This document shows, one piece after another, positions 1-11,000 of a stretch of 64,000 nt of DNA. The notes beneath the pieces were generated by a model that ran no database searches, had not been told where the DNA came from, and was given only the letters and a program-made list of their open reading frames with translations. The DNA is from Archivesica marissinica. Lineage: Eukaryota; Mollusca; Bivalvia; Venerida; Vesicomyidae. Both the position numbers and the translations under genes were made by a program. Numbering within the stretch: position 1 is the first letter of the stretch; each line of letters opens with the position of its first letter. Location: NCBI GenBank assembly GCA_014843695.1, contig CM026391.1:36081711-36145710 (forward strand). The letters are read 5' to 3'.

Positions 1-27
1 AACCATGGAGAACGTGTGTGATCATCA

Positions 28-270
28 TTAACCCATTCAACACCACAGACCTCTAAATTGGCTTACAAAAAAGTGTAGATCCAGATGAGCCGGCTCGTGA
101 CGAGCCGTCTCATCAGGATCTGCACTTTTTTCAAGTAATATTACTATTTTTAGACAAAAATTACCCATTTTCATAAATGAACTCGTCCACATGTAATTTT
201 CTTATTAATTTATTGGTCTGAAAGTATCATGGACCAGTCCATGTCAGTTACTTGGTGTTGAAAGGGTTAA
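28..270. mobile_element. TTAA-flanked MITE (piggyBac-like)
   Basis: A 243-bp element bounded by TTAA on both sides (28-31 and 267-270). The ends are inverted: CCCATTCAACACCA on the left and TGGTGTTGAAAGGG on the right. An internal palindrome at about 72-130 (GTGTAGATCC...GGATCTGCAC) could form a hairpin. TTAA targets with CCC/GGG ends are usual for piggyBac-type elements, so that superfamily is inferred. There is no coding capacity. Confidence 0.75.
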
Positions 271-1250
271 ATGTTCCAGTTTGTGAAATAAACCCAATTT
301 GTTTTGTCAAAAAAAAATGAACATTGTACACAATGGATTACCGTATATATAATAATGATGACACTACTCTGTTGTTCATCTTTTTATAGCAAACATTAAA
401 TTGTTTCTGCTATGAATTTCTACAGCCGGTTTTAACGTATGACATCCATATTACTCTTGTTGAATATACTTACTGATTGATAATAACAATGCTGTTTAAT
501 GATAACACTGCCCTGTAAAGCAGACTGGTTCAGAATTAGTGGTTATTGTGTTATTAAGAGGAAGTATATAGTCGCCGCTTTGTCTGTAAGCTACTGTAAA
601 CCCACTATTCGTGATGTTGCTATTTATCAGCATCCACTGACCAGAAATCAATGAAACTTCACAGGAATGAATTGTACCAAGCCTTGTTCCGTTAATCGTC
701 TGCACGTTCCACTCGGATAATATTCATTGAGTTATGGCCCATTGATTGCGTCCATCCTGCTATTCTTGTCCGCACGGTTTTCAGGATAAGTTATAATTCA
801 ATTATGGCCCTTTAATTTTTTATACAGCTAATGTATATACCATCCATGCTCGTTTATGAGACGCCAACCCCCTCCCCCCACCTACTTTTGTCTTGAAATC
901 TGTGGGTTTTGGCATACACACGTCTCGGGTAGATAAAATGGACACCAGATACAAGTATAAATTGCATGTTTGGCCAAGGCACATTTTTAGTGTTAGAGTT
1001 CTTTCTTTTCTAAAATGTAATTATGGATATCACTTAACACATAAAATAATACATTTGTTTAGCACTCACTTATAAGATGGCAGGCCACTTTTGAGGCCAT
1101 AATTTGCTGGTAAAAAACTTGTTTTATAGGCAAGTATATATGGTAGCATTTTAGAGTTATTTTTCAGCAAATACTGGCTGGAAATCCATGCCATTTGTCA
1201 GGAGGGATTGGTAACAATCATTGGCAACAAGTTTTGGAATTTTGCTATCA
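271..1250. other. No gene recognised
   Basis: AT-rich sequence. A 69-codon open frame on the minus strand (705-496) has protein-like composition and an acceptor-like TGCAG at its start. It has no clear donor or family match, so it is not called as an exon. Confidence 0.5.
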
Positions 1251-1609
1251 ACCCTTTCCCTCATAGAAGCACCCCTTGACGTCATTACCAATACAACATA
1301 CATTAACCCTTTCCCTCATAGAAGCACCCCTTGACGTCATTACCAATACAATATACATTAACCCTTTCCCTCATAGAAACACCTCTTGACGTCATTGCCA
1401 ATACAACATACATTGACAAGGTAGTAGCCAAACCAATGTTCATAAACCCTTTCCATTATAGAAGCACCTCTTGACGTCATTGCCAATATGACATACATTG
1501 ACAATGTAGTAGTCAAACCAATGTTCATAAACCCTTTCCCTCATAGAAGCACGTTTGTATGCAGATATATTAGTATATAAACCTAAATCTCAATGAAGGA
1601 AAGGGTTAA
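1251..1609 (-). mobile_element. MITE with internal 84/85-bp tandem units, family P1
   Basis: The right end is GAAGGAAAGGG followed by TTAA (1606-1609). The interior holds about four units beginning AACCCTTTCCCTCATAGAAG and containing GACGTCATTACCAATAC. The left boundary reads TCAA rather than TTAA. The same family occurs at 14686-15161 (same orientation) and 37697-38750 (opposite orientation). Confidence 0.65.
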
Positions 1610-1708
1610 GCGAGCCTTTTTATCACATTACCATATTGGGTTTTAACAATAGTTTTGCACAAAATAACACTGCTACTTTCATTTTGGCGCCAACTGTCAG
1701 CGCAAATT

Positions 1709-2007
1709 GTCATATGGTCACTAAATTGTCATGACGTCACTAAATTGTCATAACGTCACTAAATTGTCATGACGTCACTAAATTGTCATGACGTCACTAA
1801 ATTGTCATAACGTCACTAAATTGTCATAACGTCACTAAATTGTCATGACGTCACTAAATTGTCATGATGTCACTAAATTGTCATAACGTCACTAAATTGT
1901 CATGATGTCACTAAATTGTCATAATGTCACTAAATTGTCATGACGTCACTAAATTGTCATAACGTCACTAAATTGTCATAACGTCACTAAATTGTCATGA
2001 CGTCACT
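1709..2007. repeat. 19-bp minisatellite carrying CRE-like octamers
   Basis: About 16 copies of a 19-bp unit, AAATTGTCATGACGTCACT. The consensus unit contains the palindrome TGACGTCA, the full cAMP-response-element consensus. Roughly half of the copies carry a variant such as TAACGTCA or TGATGTCA. It lies upstream of the first exon found here. Confidence 0.9.
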
Positions 2008-2499
2008 ACACAAAGCAGCATTATATTTATGTTTTAAACAGTGTAATAAGTGCGTTGAGACTTCTTTTAAATCATAGTTTGTCTTACCATTAACATCAGG
2101 CACCAATTCAAATAGAAATATGCATAATTTAAAGTTGAATTTACAAATTATAAGGATTATTCTCTCAACCAATCAGAATCCTTCCAGGTGTTATAACACG
2201 TTGACATGACTGAATTACAGTGATTACAAGCAAAGTTATGTGATACATAAAATTAATGAAATGTATATAAGAGGTATAACACATACTATGGGAAAGAGGT
2301 AACCACATAAGCAAGTTGCTATCTCCTCAATCCAACATGTATTTTCTTATTGTGATCATTATACTATGTATATTCATTGAAATAAAATATTGTTTAAACT
2401 ATGGACATTAATCAATTTGCAAGGATATGACAAACAAAGGAGTTAGCTGACCTTATTTCCAGTTGGCTCTTTTTAAAGGAAGGCTCAATATTTTAGTAC

Positions 2500-3477
2500 A
2501 TACCTAATGAAACAGCATTTTAGTACATACCTAATGAAACAGCATTTTAGTACATACCTAATGAAACAACATTTTAGTACATACCTAATCAAACAGCATT
2601 TTAGTACATACCTAATGAAGCAGCATTTTAATACATACCTAATGAAGCAGCATTTTAGTACATACCTAATGAAGCAGCATTTTAGTACATACCTGATGAA
2701 GCAGCATTTTAGTACATACCTAATGAAACAGCATTTTAGTACATACCTAATGAAACAGCATTTTAGTACATACCTAATGAAACAGCATTTTAGTACATAC
2801 CTAATGAAACAACATTTTCGTACATACCTAATGAAACAGCATTTTAGTACATACCTAATGAAACAGCATTTTAGTACATACCTAATGAAGCAGCATTTTA
2901 GTACATACCTGATGAAGCAGCATTTTAGTACATACCTAATGAAGCAGCATTTTAGTACATACCTGATGAAGCAGCATTTTAGTACATACCTAATGAAACA
3001 GCATTTTAGTACATACCTAATGAAACAGCATTTTAGTACATACCTAATGAAACAGCATTTTAGTACATACCTAATGAAACAACATTTTCGTACATACCTA
3101 ATGAAACAGCATTTTAGTACATACCTAATGAAACAGCATTTTAGTACATACCTAATGAAGCAGCATTTTAGTACATACCTGATGAAGCAGCATTTTAGTA
3201 CATACCTAATGAAGCAGCATTTTAGTACATACCTGATGAAGCAGCATTTTAGTACATACCTAATGAAACAGCATTTTAGTACATACCTAATGAAACAGCA
3301 TTTTAGTACATACCTAATGAAACAGCATTTTAGTACATACCTAATGAAACAACATTTTCGTACATACCTAATGAAACAGCATTTTAGTACATACCTAATG
3401 AAACAGCATTTTAGTACATACCTAATGAAACAGCATTTTAGTACATACCAAATGAAACAGCATTTTCTAAAGCCTAA
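2500..3477. repeat. 27-bp minisatellite, 36 copies, with 270-bp higher-order period
   Basis: The unit is about TTTAGTACATACCTAATGAA plus ACAGCAT. It is open in one plus frame throughout (nine residues per unit, MKQHFSTYL) because 27 is divisible by three, not because it is a gene. A marker variant AACATTTTCG ends at 2820, 3090 and 3360, exactly 270 bp apart, so ten-unit blocks have been duplicated as a whole. Confidence 0.95.
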
Positions 3478-4452
3478 AACATAAGCAACAAAGAATTATG
3501 TTGATGTTACAAGTAGTTGTACTGTCCTCCATTTTAATTATGGCAGCCATTTTGACCAGTGACATCAGTGTCCTACCCGTATATGGGCATTACCATGTAA
3601 GACATATTAATTAATTGTGACAGATCTGTTTAGTAAGCCAATATATCATTTTTTATTTATTTAAGTTTATTTAACGTCGCTATCGGTTGCACATTTGAGC
3701 GACAGACAGTTTACGTAACAACATCTTTCCTGGGCAGGCTCCAGTGGTTAACGAGTACAACCATAGACCCAGGGCTCTACACGAACCAACACTTACACTT
3801 TCATTTTGCAAGTATTATACTATATTGAGCATCTCTTCTTTATTTGGTAGCAACCATACAAGGAAATAATGTCACAATGCCCAAAACAGCTGCTGTTATA
3901 GATGGCTATATTATTGGTTGTCTTATTTGCATAATTCTTTCAGGTTGCAAAAGTCTTGTAAATCTCTACATGGGGGGCCAGGAGGGCCCACCATGCACCC
4001 CCTCAGCATCCACTGGGACCACAATTTTCTTATGTATTATATGGTGGCGGAATTTTAAGATATGTACTCAGAGAATAAAGTGTCACGATCAACGTTTTAG
4101 TCCAAGATGGCCGCCACATTTTGAAAAATACACTCTAATATCCATAGGGTATATTTCTCTTGAAATGTTGTGTTAATTTTATGTTTTATACTTCATAGTG
4201 ATGTCAGATGCATGTAAATACATGATTATAAAGGTTTTATTGACATTATTTGCAATATTTTCTTGAAAACTGGACTTTATCCAGAGAAAAATAGGTACAA
4301 TTCTCTGTTTTTTTGAGACACACTTACTTTCATTTCTGTTAAAACTTATATATCTTGACATACTACACTAAATGTCGTATATAATGATGAAATTGATCAA
4401 AGGCAAGTGATTTAATGAAATCATAGATTGTTTTACTCCTGATAAAGAATGT
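3478..4452. other. No gene recognised; SINE fragment inside
   Basis: Positions 3655-3750 match the minus-strand tail of SINE family B (AACGTCGCTA...CCTGGGCAGGCTCCAG). The rest is unclassified intron-like sequence. A 110-codon open frame at 3844-4176 has no recognisable domain. Confidence 0.5.
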
Positions 4453-4933
4453 TTAAAGCGGCACTACATCAGTGAAAACAACAAATTTCTACACAATGTA
4501 TTATCCTATTATATGGTATAATTTTTTTCCAAATATTTGCCTGAAATACTGAAAAACTAATACGCGGTTTGTTGATATATCAAAATAATGTAAACATCCA
4601 TGCATAATACAATTAGTGTATCCTGAATAACACGATTTATGGTACAGATTTAACATTATATATCACATTTGTGCCTATTTATTTGTAGACTATTCTTAGT
4701 TAAATTATCTCTAAGCGACATTAGCTCACGTTTAGTATTGACTCCGATGACAAACAAACGTCAATTCAGGAGCATGGATGACCGTTATATGAAATCATAC
4801 TTTCAATCCACAAAGACACTGTTTATTGATTCAATGTTAGTGTTCCTATGTATTTGAGGAATTTGTAGTAGCAATACATGTATACGTGATAAAATGCATT
4901 TTATTTGCTTTTTGCGATGTAATGTCGCTTTAA
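4453..4933. mobile_element. TTAA-flanked MITE, family P3
   Basis: Bounded by TTAA at 4453-4456 and 4930-4933. The termini are inverted: AAGCGGCACTACATC on the left and GATGTAATGTCGCTT on the right. It ends 38 bp before the pore exon at 4972, so it sits where that intron's branch point would be expected. A related left end is seen at 51160. Confidence 0.7.
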
Positions 4934-4971
4934 GCATAATGTGACATGAACAATCATGGTTTCTATTGCAG

Positions 4972-5025
4972 GAGATCCATCATGTTCTAGTAACTACCAG
5001 AATACAACATCATATTGCCATGCAC
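4972..5025 (+). CDS. TRPM2-like: TRPM2-like exon: outer pore turret
   Basis: Acceptor TTCTATTGCAG, donor GTAAGT. It reads [18 protein letters not shown] when a leading G from an earlier exon is assumed, with two Cys and an N-glycosylation-type NTT/NYQ segment. That composition fits the extracellular loop after the selectivity filter. It ends with one base of a split codon. A partial copy of its 3' end lies in the intron at 5036-5085. Confidence 0.7.
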
Positions 5026-8000
5026 GTAAGTTACATTTCTATTCTACCAGAATACAACATAATATTGCCATGCACATAAGTTACATTTCTTGCATTAGTG
5101 TAGATGCTCTTTTTTTAAAGCTTTATTTATTTTACAACGATTGAGAAGCAAGTTTTAACAACTTATATTAATCACTCTCGTTGGCACGGATGAAACCGTA
5201 TATGTGGTCAATCGTGTGGGAGGAAACCGTAGTACCCGAAGAAAACCCACCTGTCTGATTTGGCGACCACTATACCATCTCACATTCTTCCCGGTCCAGG
5301 GATCGAACCCGGGTTGCATTGGTGAGAAACGAGCGCGCTAATCACTGCGCTAATCGCTCTTGAGACCTGATTCGTGGAATGCATCGCTGTGAGGGAGAGG
5401 GAGAGAGCATATAGCTACCTTGCTGAAGGTCACCAATGCTGCTCTAATAAAATGATATATTCATATTGTACATGGAATTGCGTTTGAGAGAACAAATAAG
5501 AAGAATGAATTAATTATTGTTTACAGCTGATGTATACAGTGGTTCGAGCTATATACAGCCGGGTATGTCATACTGTTACATTCACTTCATGTATAGTGTA
5601 TTGTTCAAATATTTACAGTCCTAGTACATGTATATAGTTTTACTTAGAATGTGCTGCACACTGAGATATTCTTAGATATGTAGAATGTACTGCACACTGA
5701 GATATTCTTAGATATGTAGAATGTGCTGCACACTGAGATATTCTTAGATATGTAGAATGTACTGCACACTGAGATATTCTTAGATGTATAGAATGTGCTG
5801 CACACTGAGATATTATAGGGTGATGTATAGAATGTGCTGCACACTGAGATATTCTAAGATGTGTAGAATGTGCTGGACACTGAGATATTCTAAGTAGATG
5901 TGTATAATGTACTGCACACTGAGATATTCTAAGTAGATGTGTAGAATGTGCTGTACACTGAGATATTCTAAGGAGATGTGTAGAATGTGCTGCACACTGA
6001 GATATTCTAAGATGTGTAGAATGTGCTGCACACTGAGATATTGTAGGGTGATGTATAGAATGTGCTGCACACTGAGATATTCTAAGTAGATGTGTAGAAT
6101 GTGCTGTACACTGAGATATTCTAAGTAGATGTGTATAATGTACTGCACACTGAGATATTCTAAGATGTGTAGAATGTGCTGCACACTGAGATATTCTAAG
6201 TAGATGTGTAGAATGTGCTGGACACTGAGATATTCTAAGTAGATGTGTAGAAAGTGCTGCACACTGAGATATTCTAAGATGTGTAGAATGTGCTGCACAC
6301 TGAGATATTCTAAGTAGATGTGTAGAATGTGCTGTACACTGAGATATTCTAAGGAGATGTGTAGAATGTACTGCACACTGAGATATTCTTAGATGTGTAG
6401 AATGTACTGCACACTGAGATATTGTAGGGTGATGTATAGAATGTGCTGCACACTGAGATATTCTAAGTAGATGTGTAGAATGTGCTGCACACTGATATAT
6501 TCTTAGATGTGTAGAAACCACACAAAAATAGAATGTGCTGCACACTGAGATATTCTAAGTAGATGTGTAGAATGTGCTGCACACTGATATATTCTTAGAT
6601 GTGTAGAATGTACTGCACACTGAGATATTGTAGGGTGATGTATAGAATGTGCTGCACACTGAGATATTCTAAGATGTGTAGAATGTGCTGCACACTGAGA
6701 TATTCTAAGTAGATGTGGAGAATGTGCTGTACACTGAGATATTCTAAAGGGATGTATAGAATGTGCTGTACACTGAGATAGTCTAAGTAGATGTGTAGAA
6801 TGTGCTGTACACTGAGATATTCTAAGATGTGTAGAATGTGCTGCACACTGAAATATTCTAAGAAGATGTGTAGAATGTGCTGTACACTGAGATATTCTAA
6901 GTAGATGTGTAGAATGTGCTGCACACTGAGATATTCTAAGTAGATGTGTAGAATGTGCTGTACACTGAGATATTCTAAGGAGATGTGTAGAATGTGCTGC
7001 ACACTGAGATATTCTAAGGAGATGTGTAGAATTTGCTGCGCACTGAGATATTCTAAGTAGATGTGTAGAATGTGCTGCACACTGCTATATATATATATAG
7101 TCTAAGTAGATGTGTAGAATGTGCAGCACACTGAGATATTCTAAGTAGATGTTTAGAATGTGCTGTACACTGAGATATTCTAAGTAGATGTTTAGAATGT
7201 GCTGTACACTGAGATATTCTAGGGAGATGTGTAGAATGTGCTGCACACTGAGATATTGTAGGGTGATGTGTAGAATGTGCTGCACACTGAGATATTCTAA
7301 GTAGATGTGTAGAATGTGCTGTACACTGAGATATTCTAAGTAGATGTGTAGAATGTGCTGCACACTGAGATATTCTAAGTAGATGTGTAGAATGTGCAGC
7401 ACACTGAGATATTCTAAGTAGATGTTTAGAATGTGCTGTACACTGAGATATTCTAAGGAGATGTGTAGAATGTGCTGCACACTGAGATATTGTAGGGTGA
7501 TGTGTAGAATATGCTGTACACTGAGATATTCTAAGTAGATGTGTAGAATGTGGAGCACACTGAGATATTCTAAGTAGATGTTTAGAATGTGCTGTACACT
7601 GAGATATTCTAAGTAGATGTGTAGAATGTGGAGCACACTGAGATATTCTAAGTAGATGTTTAGAATGTGCTGTACACTGAGATATTCTAAAATGTACATA
7701 GCTACTTGTAATTGCAATGCAGTGTACATAGCTACTTGTAATTGTAATGTAATGTACATAGTTACTTTATTGCAATGCAGTGTACATAGCTACTTGTAAT
7801 TGCAATGTAGTGTACATAGCTACTTTATTGCAATGCAGTGTACATATCTACTTGTAATTGCAATGTAATGTACATAGCTACTTGTAATTGCAATGCAGTG
7901 TACATAGCTACTTGTAATTGCAATGCAATGTGCATAGCTAATTGTAATTGCAATGTAGTGCACATAGCTACTTGTAATTGCAATGTAGTGTACATAGCTA

Positions 8001-11000
8001 CTTGTAATTGCAATGCAGTGTACATAGCTATGTGTAATTGCAATGTAATGTACATAGCTACTTGTAATTGCAATGCAGTGTACATGTCTACTTGTAATTG
8101 CAATGCAGTGTACATAGCTATGTGTAATTGCAATGTAATGTACATAGCTACTTGTAATTGCAATGCAGTGTACATAGCTACTTGTAATTGCAATGTAATG
8201 TACATAGCTACTTGTAATTGCAATGCAGTGTACATAGCTACTTGTAATTGCAATGCAGTGTACATAGCTACTTGTAATTGCAATGCAGTGTACATAGCTA
8301 CTTGTAATTGCAATGCAGTGTACATAGCTACTTGTAATTGCAATGTAATGTACATAGCTACTTGTAATTGCAATGTAATGTACATAGCTACTTGTAATTG
8401 CAATGTAGTGTACATAGCTACTGTATTGCAATGCAGTGTACATAGCTCTGTGTAATTGCAATGTAGTGCACATAGCTCTGTGTAATTGCAATGTAGTGTA
8501 CATAGCTCTGTGTAATTGCAATGTAGTGCACATAGCTACTCTATTGCAGATCCGGAGATTAAGAAGTTGCAGCATTGTCCCGTATCAAGTCTATCCGCCT
8601 ACGTCATCACTCTACAATACTTGATGATCTGCAAACTTGTTCTGATCACGCTTCTCTTTGCCATGTTTGCGTAAGTACCCTCAAGCACTTCAACATCTCT
8701 ATCAACTGTTCCATAGATAAGCATTATTACATGTTTGCGTAAGTACCCTCAAGCACTTCAACATCTCTATCAACTGTTCCATAGATAAGCATTATTACAT
8801 GTTTGCGTAAGTACCGTCAAGCACTTCAACATCTCTATCAACTGTTCCATAGATAAGCATTATTACGTGTTTGCTTAAGTACCGTCAAGCACTTCAACAT
8901 CTCTATCAACTGTTCCATAGATAAGCATTATTACATGTTTGCGTAAGTACCCTCAAGCACTTCAACATCTCTATCAACTGTTCCATAGATAAGCATTATT
9001 ACATGTTTGCGTAAGTACCCTCAAGCACTTCAACATCTCTATCAACTGTTCCATAGATAAGCATTATTACATGTTTGCGTAAGTACCGTCAAGCACTTCA
9101 ACATCTCTATCAACTGTTCCATAGATAAGCATTATTACGTGTTTGCGTAAGTACCGTCATTCACTTCAACATCTCTATCAACTGTTCCATAGATAAGCAT
9201 TATTACGTGTCTACTAATAACTCGCTACATAATTATGCTCTTTGATGCCTGTATGCTAACATAATAGATAGGCCTTTATATGCCTGCTTGTTACTACTAG
9301 CTTGTTACTACTAGCTTGTTACTACTAGCTTGTTACTACTAGCTTGTTACTACTAGCTTGTTACTATTAGCTTGTTACTACTAGCTTGTTACTACTAGCT
9401 TGTTACTACTAGCTTGTTACTACTAGCTTGTTACTACTAGCTTGTTACTACTAGCTTGTTACTACTAGCTTGTTACTACTAGCTTGTTACTACTAGCTTG
9501 TTACTACTAGCTTGTTACTACTAGCTTGTTACTACTAGCTTGTTACTACTAGCTTGTTACTACTAGCTTGTACTACTAGTTGTTACTACTAGCTTGTTAC
9601 TACTAGCTTGTTACTACTAGCTTGTTACTACTAGCTTGTTACTACTAGCTTGTTACTACTAGCTTGTTACTACTAGCTTGTTACTACTAGCTTGTTACTA
9701 CTAGCTTGTTACTACTAGCTTGTTACTATGACCCCATGTACCATATTAAACACTATTAAAGATGTTCGCCTTAAAAAATTATTATGACATGTACATTTTA
9801 CGCTCACACCGCCTGTCAAATCACAACAAAATAACCATAAGTTTGATTTAACATGCCGATTGACCTTTAACATGCCGTTTAACCTTTAACATGCCGTTTA
9901 ACCTTTAACATGCCGTTTAACCTTTAACATGCCGTTTAACCTTTAACATGCCGTTTGACCATACAAAAGGGTCTTCATCCGCTAACAGCGACAGGCGGGC
10001 AGCACAGTCATCGGCGCACTTTACTGCATGAAGGCCAAACAATGGGCGATACTTCCATTATCAAAAAGTTAAATATTGAGCAGGTAATAAGTAATTCGGA
10101 CTGTACTATAAATCTGGATAGTAAGGAATCGTGGCAATCTGGCCAGAGGATTGTTGAATTGGGCCATTTGTCATTGCACTCTCTGGCCCTGCATTCATCA
10201 AACTTCTCACTTTGAGATTGCTCTCAGCTCATTTTCTTACATTGATAAATCATTAAACTTGAACAATTTTGGGGTATATGTTTTATTTAATATTCAGAAA
10301 CAATATCTCAATGAAGGCATTTAAGGAATTATTAACTTTGAGAATCTTGAGTTGAGAACACTTTGAGGTTGGAATTTTTGCTTATACAAATTTATTTTAG
10401 CTTGATTGCGAAACAAGTTCTTAAAACTTATATTAATCCCTCTTGAGAACTCCTTCCTGATGGAATCCATCGCCACGAGGGAGAGAAGAGGTAATTTAAA
10501 TTTAAACATATTTTATTTATCAAGATAAACATGACATATAACATCTGTACATATAACATCCATACAATACAACTATCAAGACAAATGGATTGAATTGAAA
10601 GCTACAGGAGCTTATGAATGCCTTTAAGGACACACTCGTAATGGCTACAGCTGGGCGCGAACACTCCGGGCCTTTTGCACCTGAAGCGAACACACTATCA
10701 CGACTTCCACAATTTTACCTAGTTATGCCTTCAAAACACACCTAATTTGGCTTTTTAAGACAAGCAGTATCTTTATTGAGGTATTCTCTTAGGCAGGTAT
10801 GACTGTATTAATCAGTGTTATCATATATGGGGCTTAATTTTGAATATTATCACAATATTTGTATTTTTCATTTTTATGATAGAAACATTACCTCCCTTAC
10901 ATTATGTTACTTATTTCCTATATCAACAATGATGTTAATGAATACACAAGAACATAAATAGATGTTCTATAATGTTGTAAAAGTTATTTTTATATAATAC

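Noticed and set aside
496..705. Possible minus-strand exon (TINGTRLGTIHSCEVSLISG...)
   Set aside because: Protein-like composition and an acceptor-like TGCAG, but no donor, no partner exon and no family recognised.
2507..3484. A 325-residue repetitive protein (MKQHFSTYL repeats)
   Set aside because: It is the 27-bp minisatellite read in a frame without stops; no splice signals or non-repeat coding sequence.
3844..4176. Missing TRPM pore-filter exon
   Set aside because: The 110-residue frame has no pore-helix or filter pattern; that exon is probably upstream of the window.
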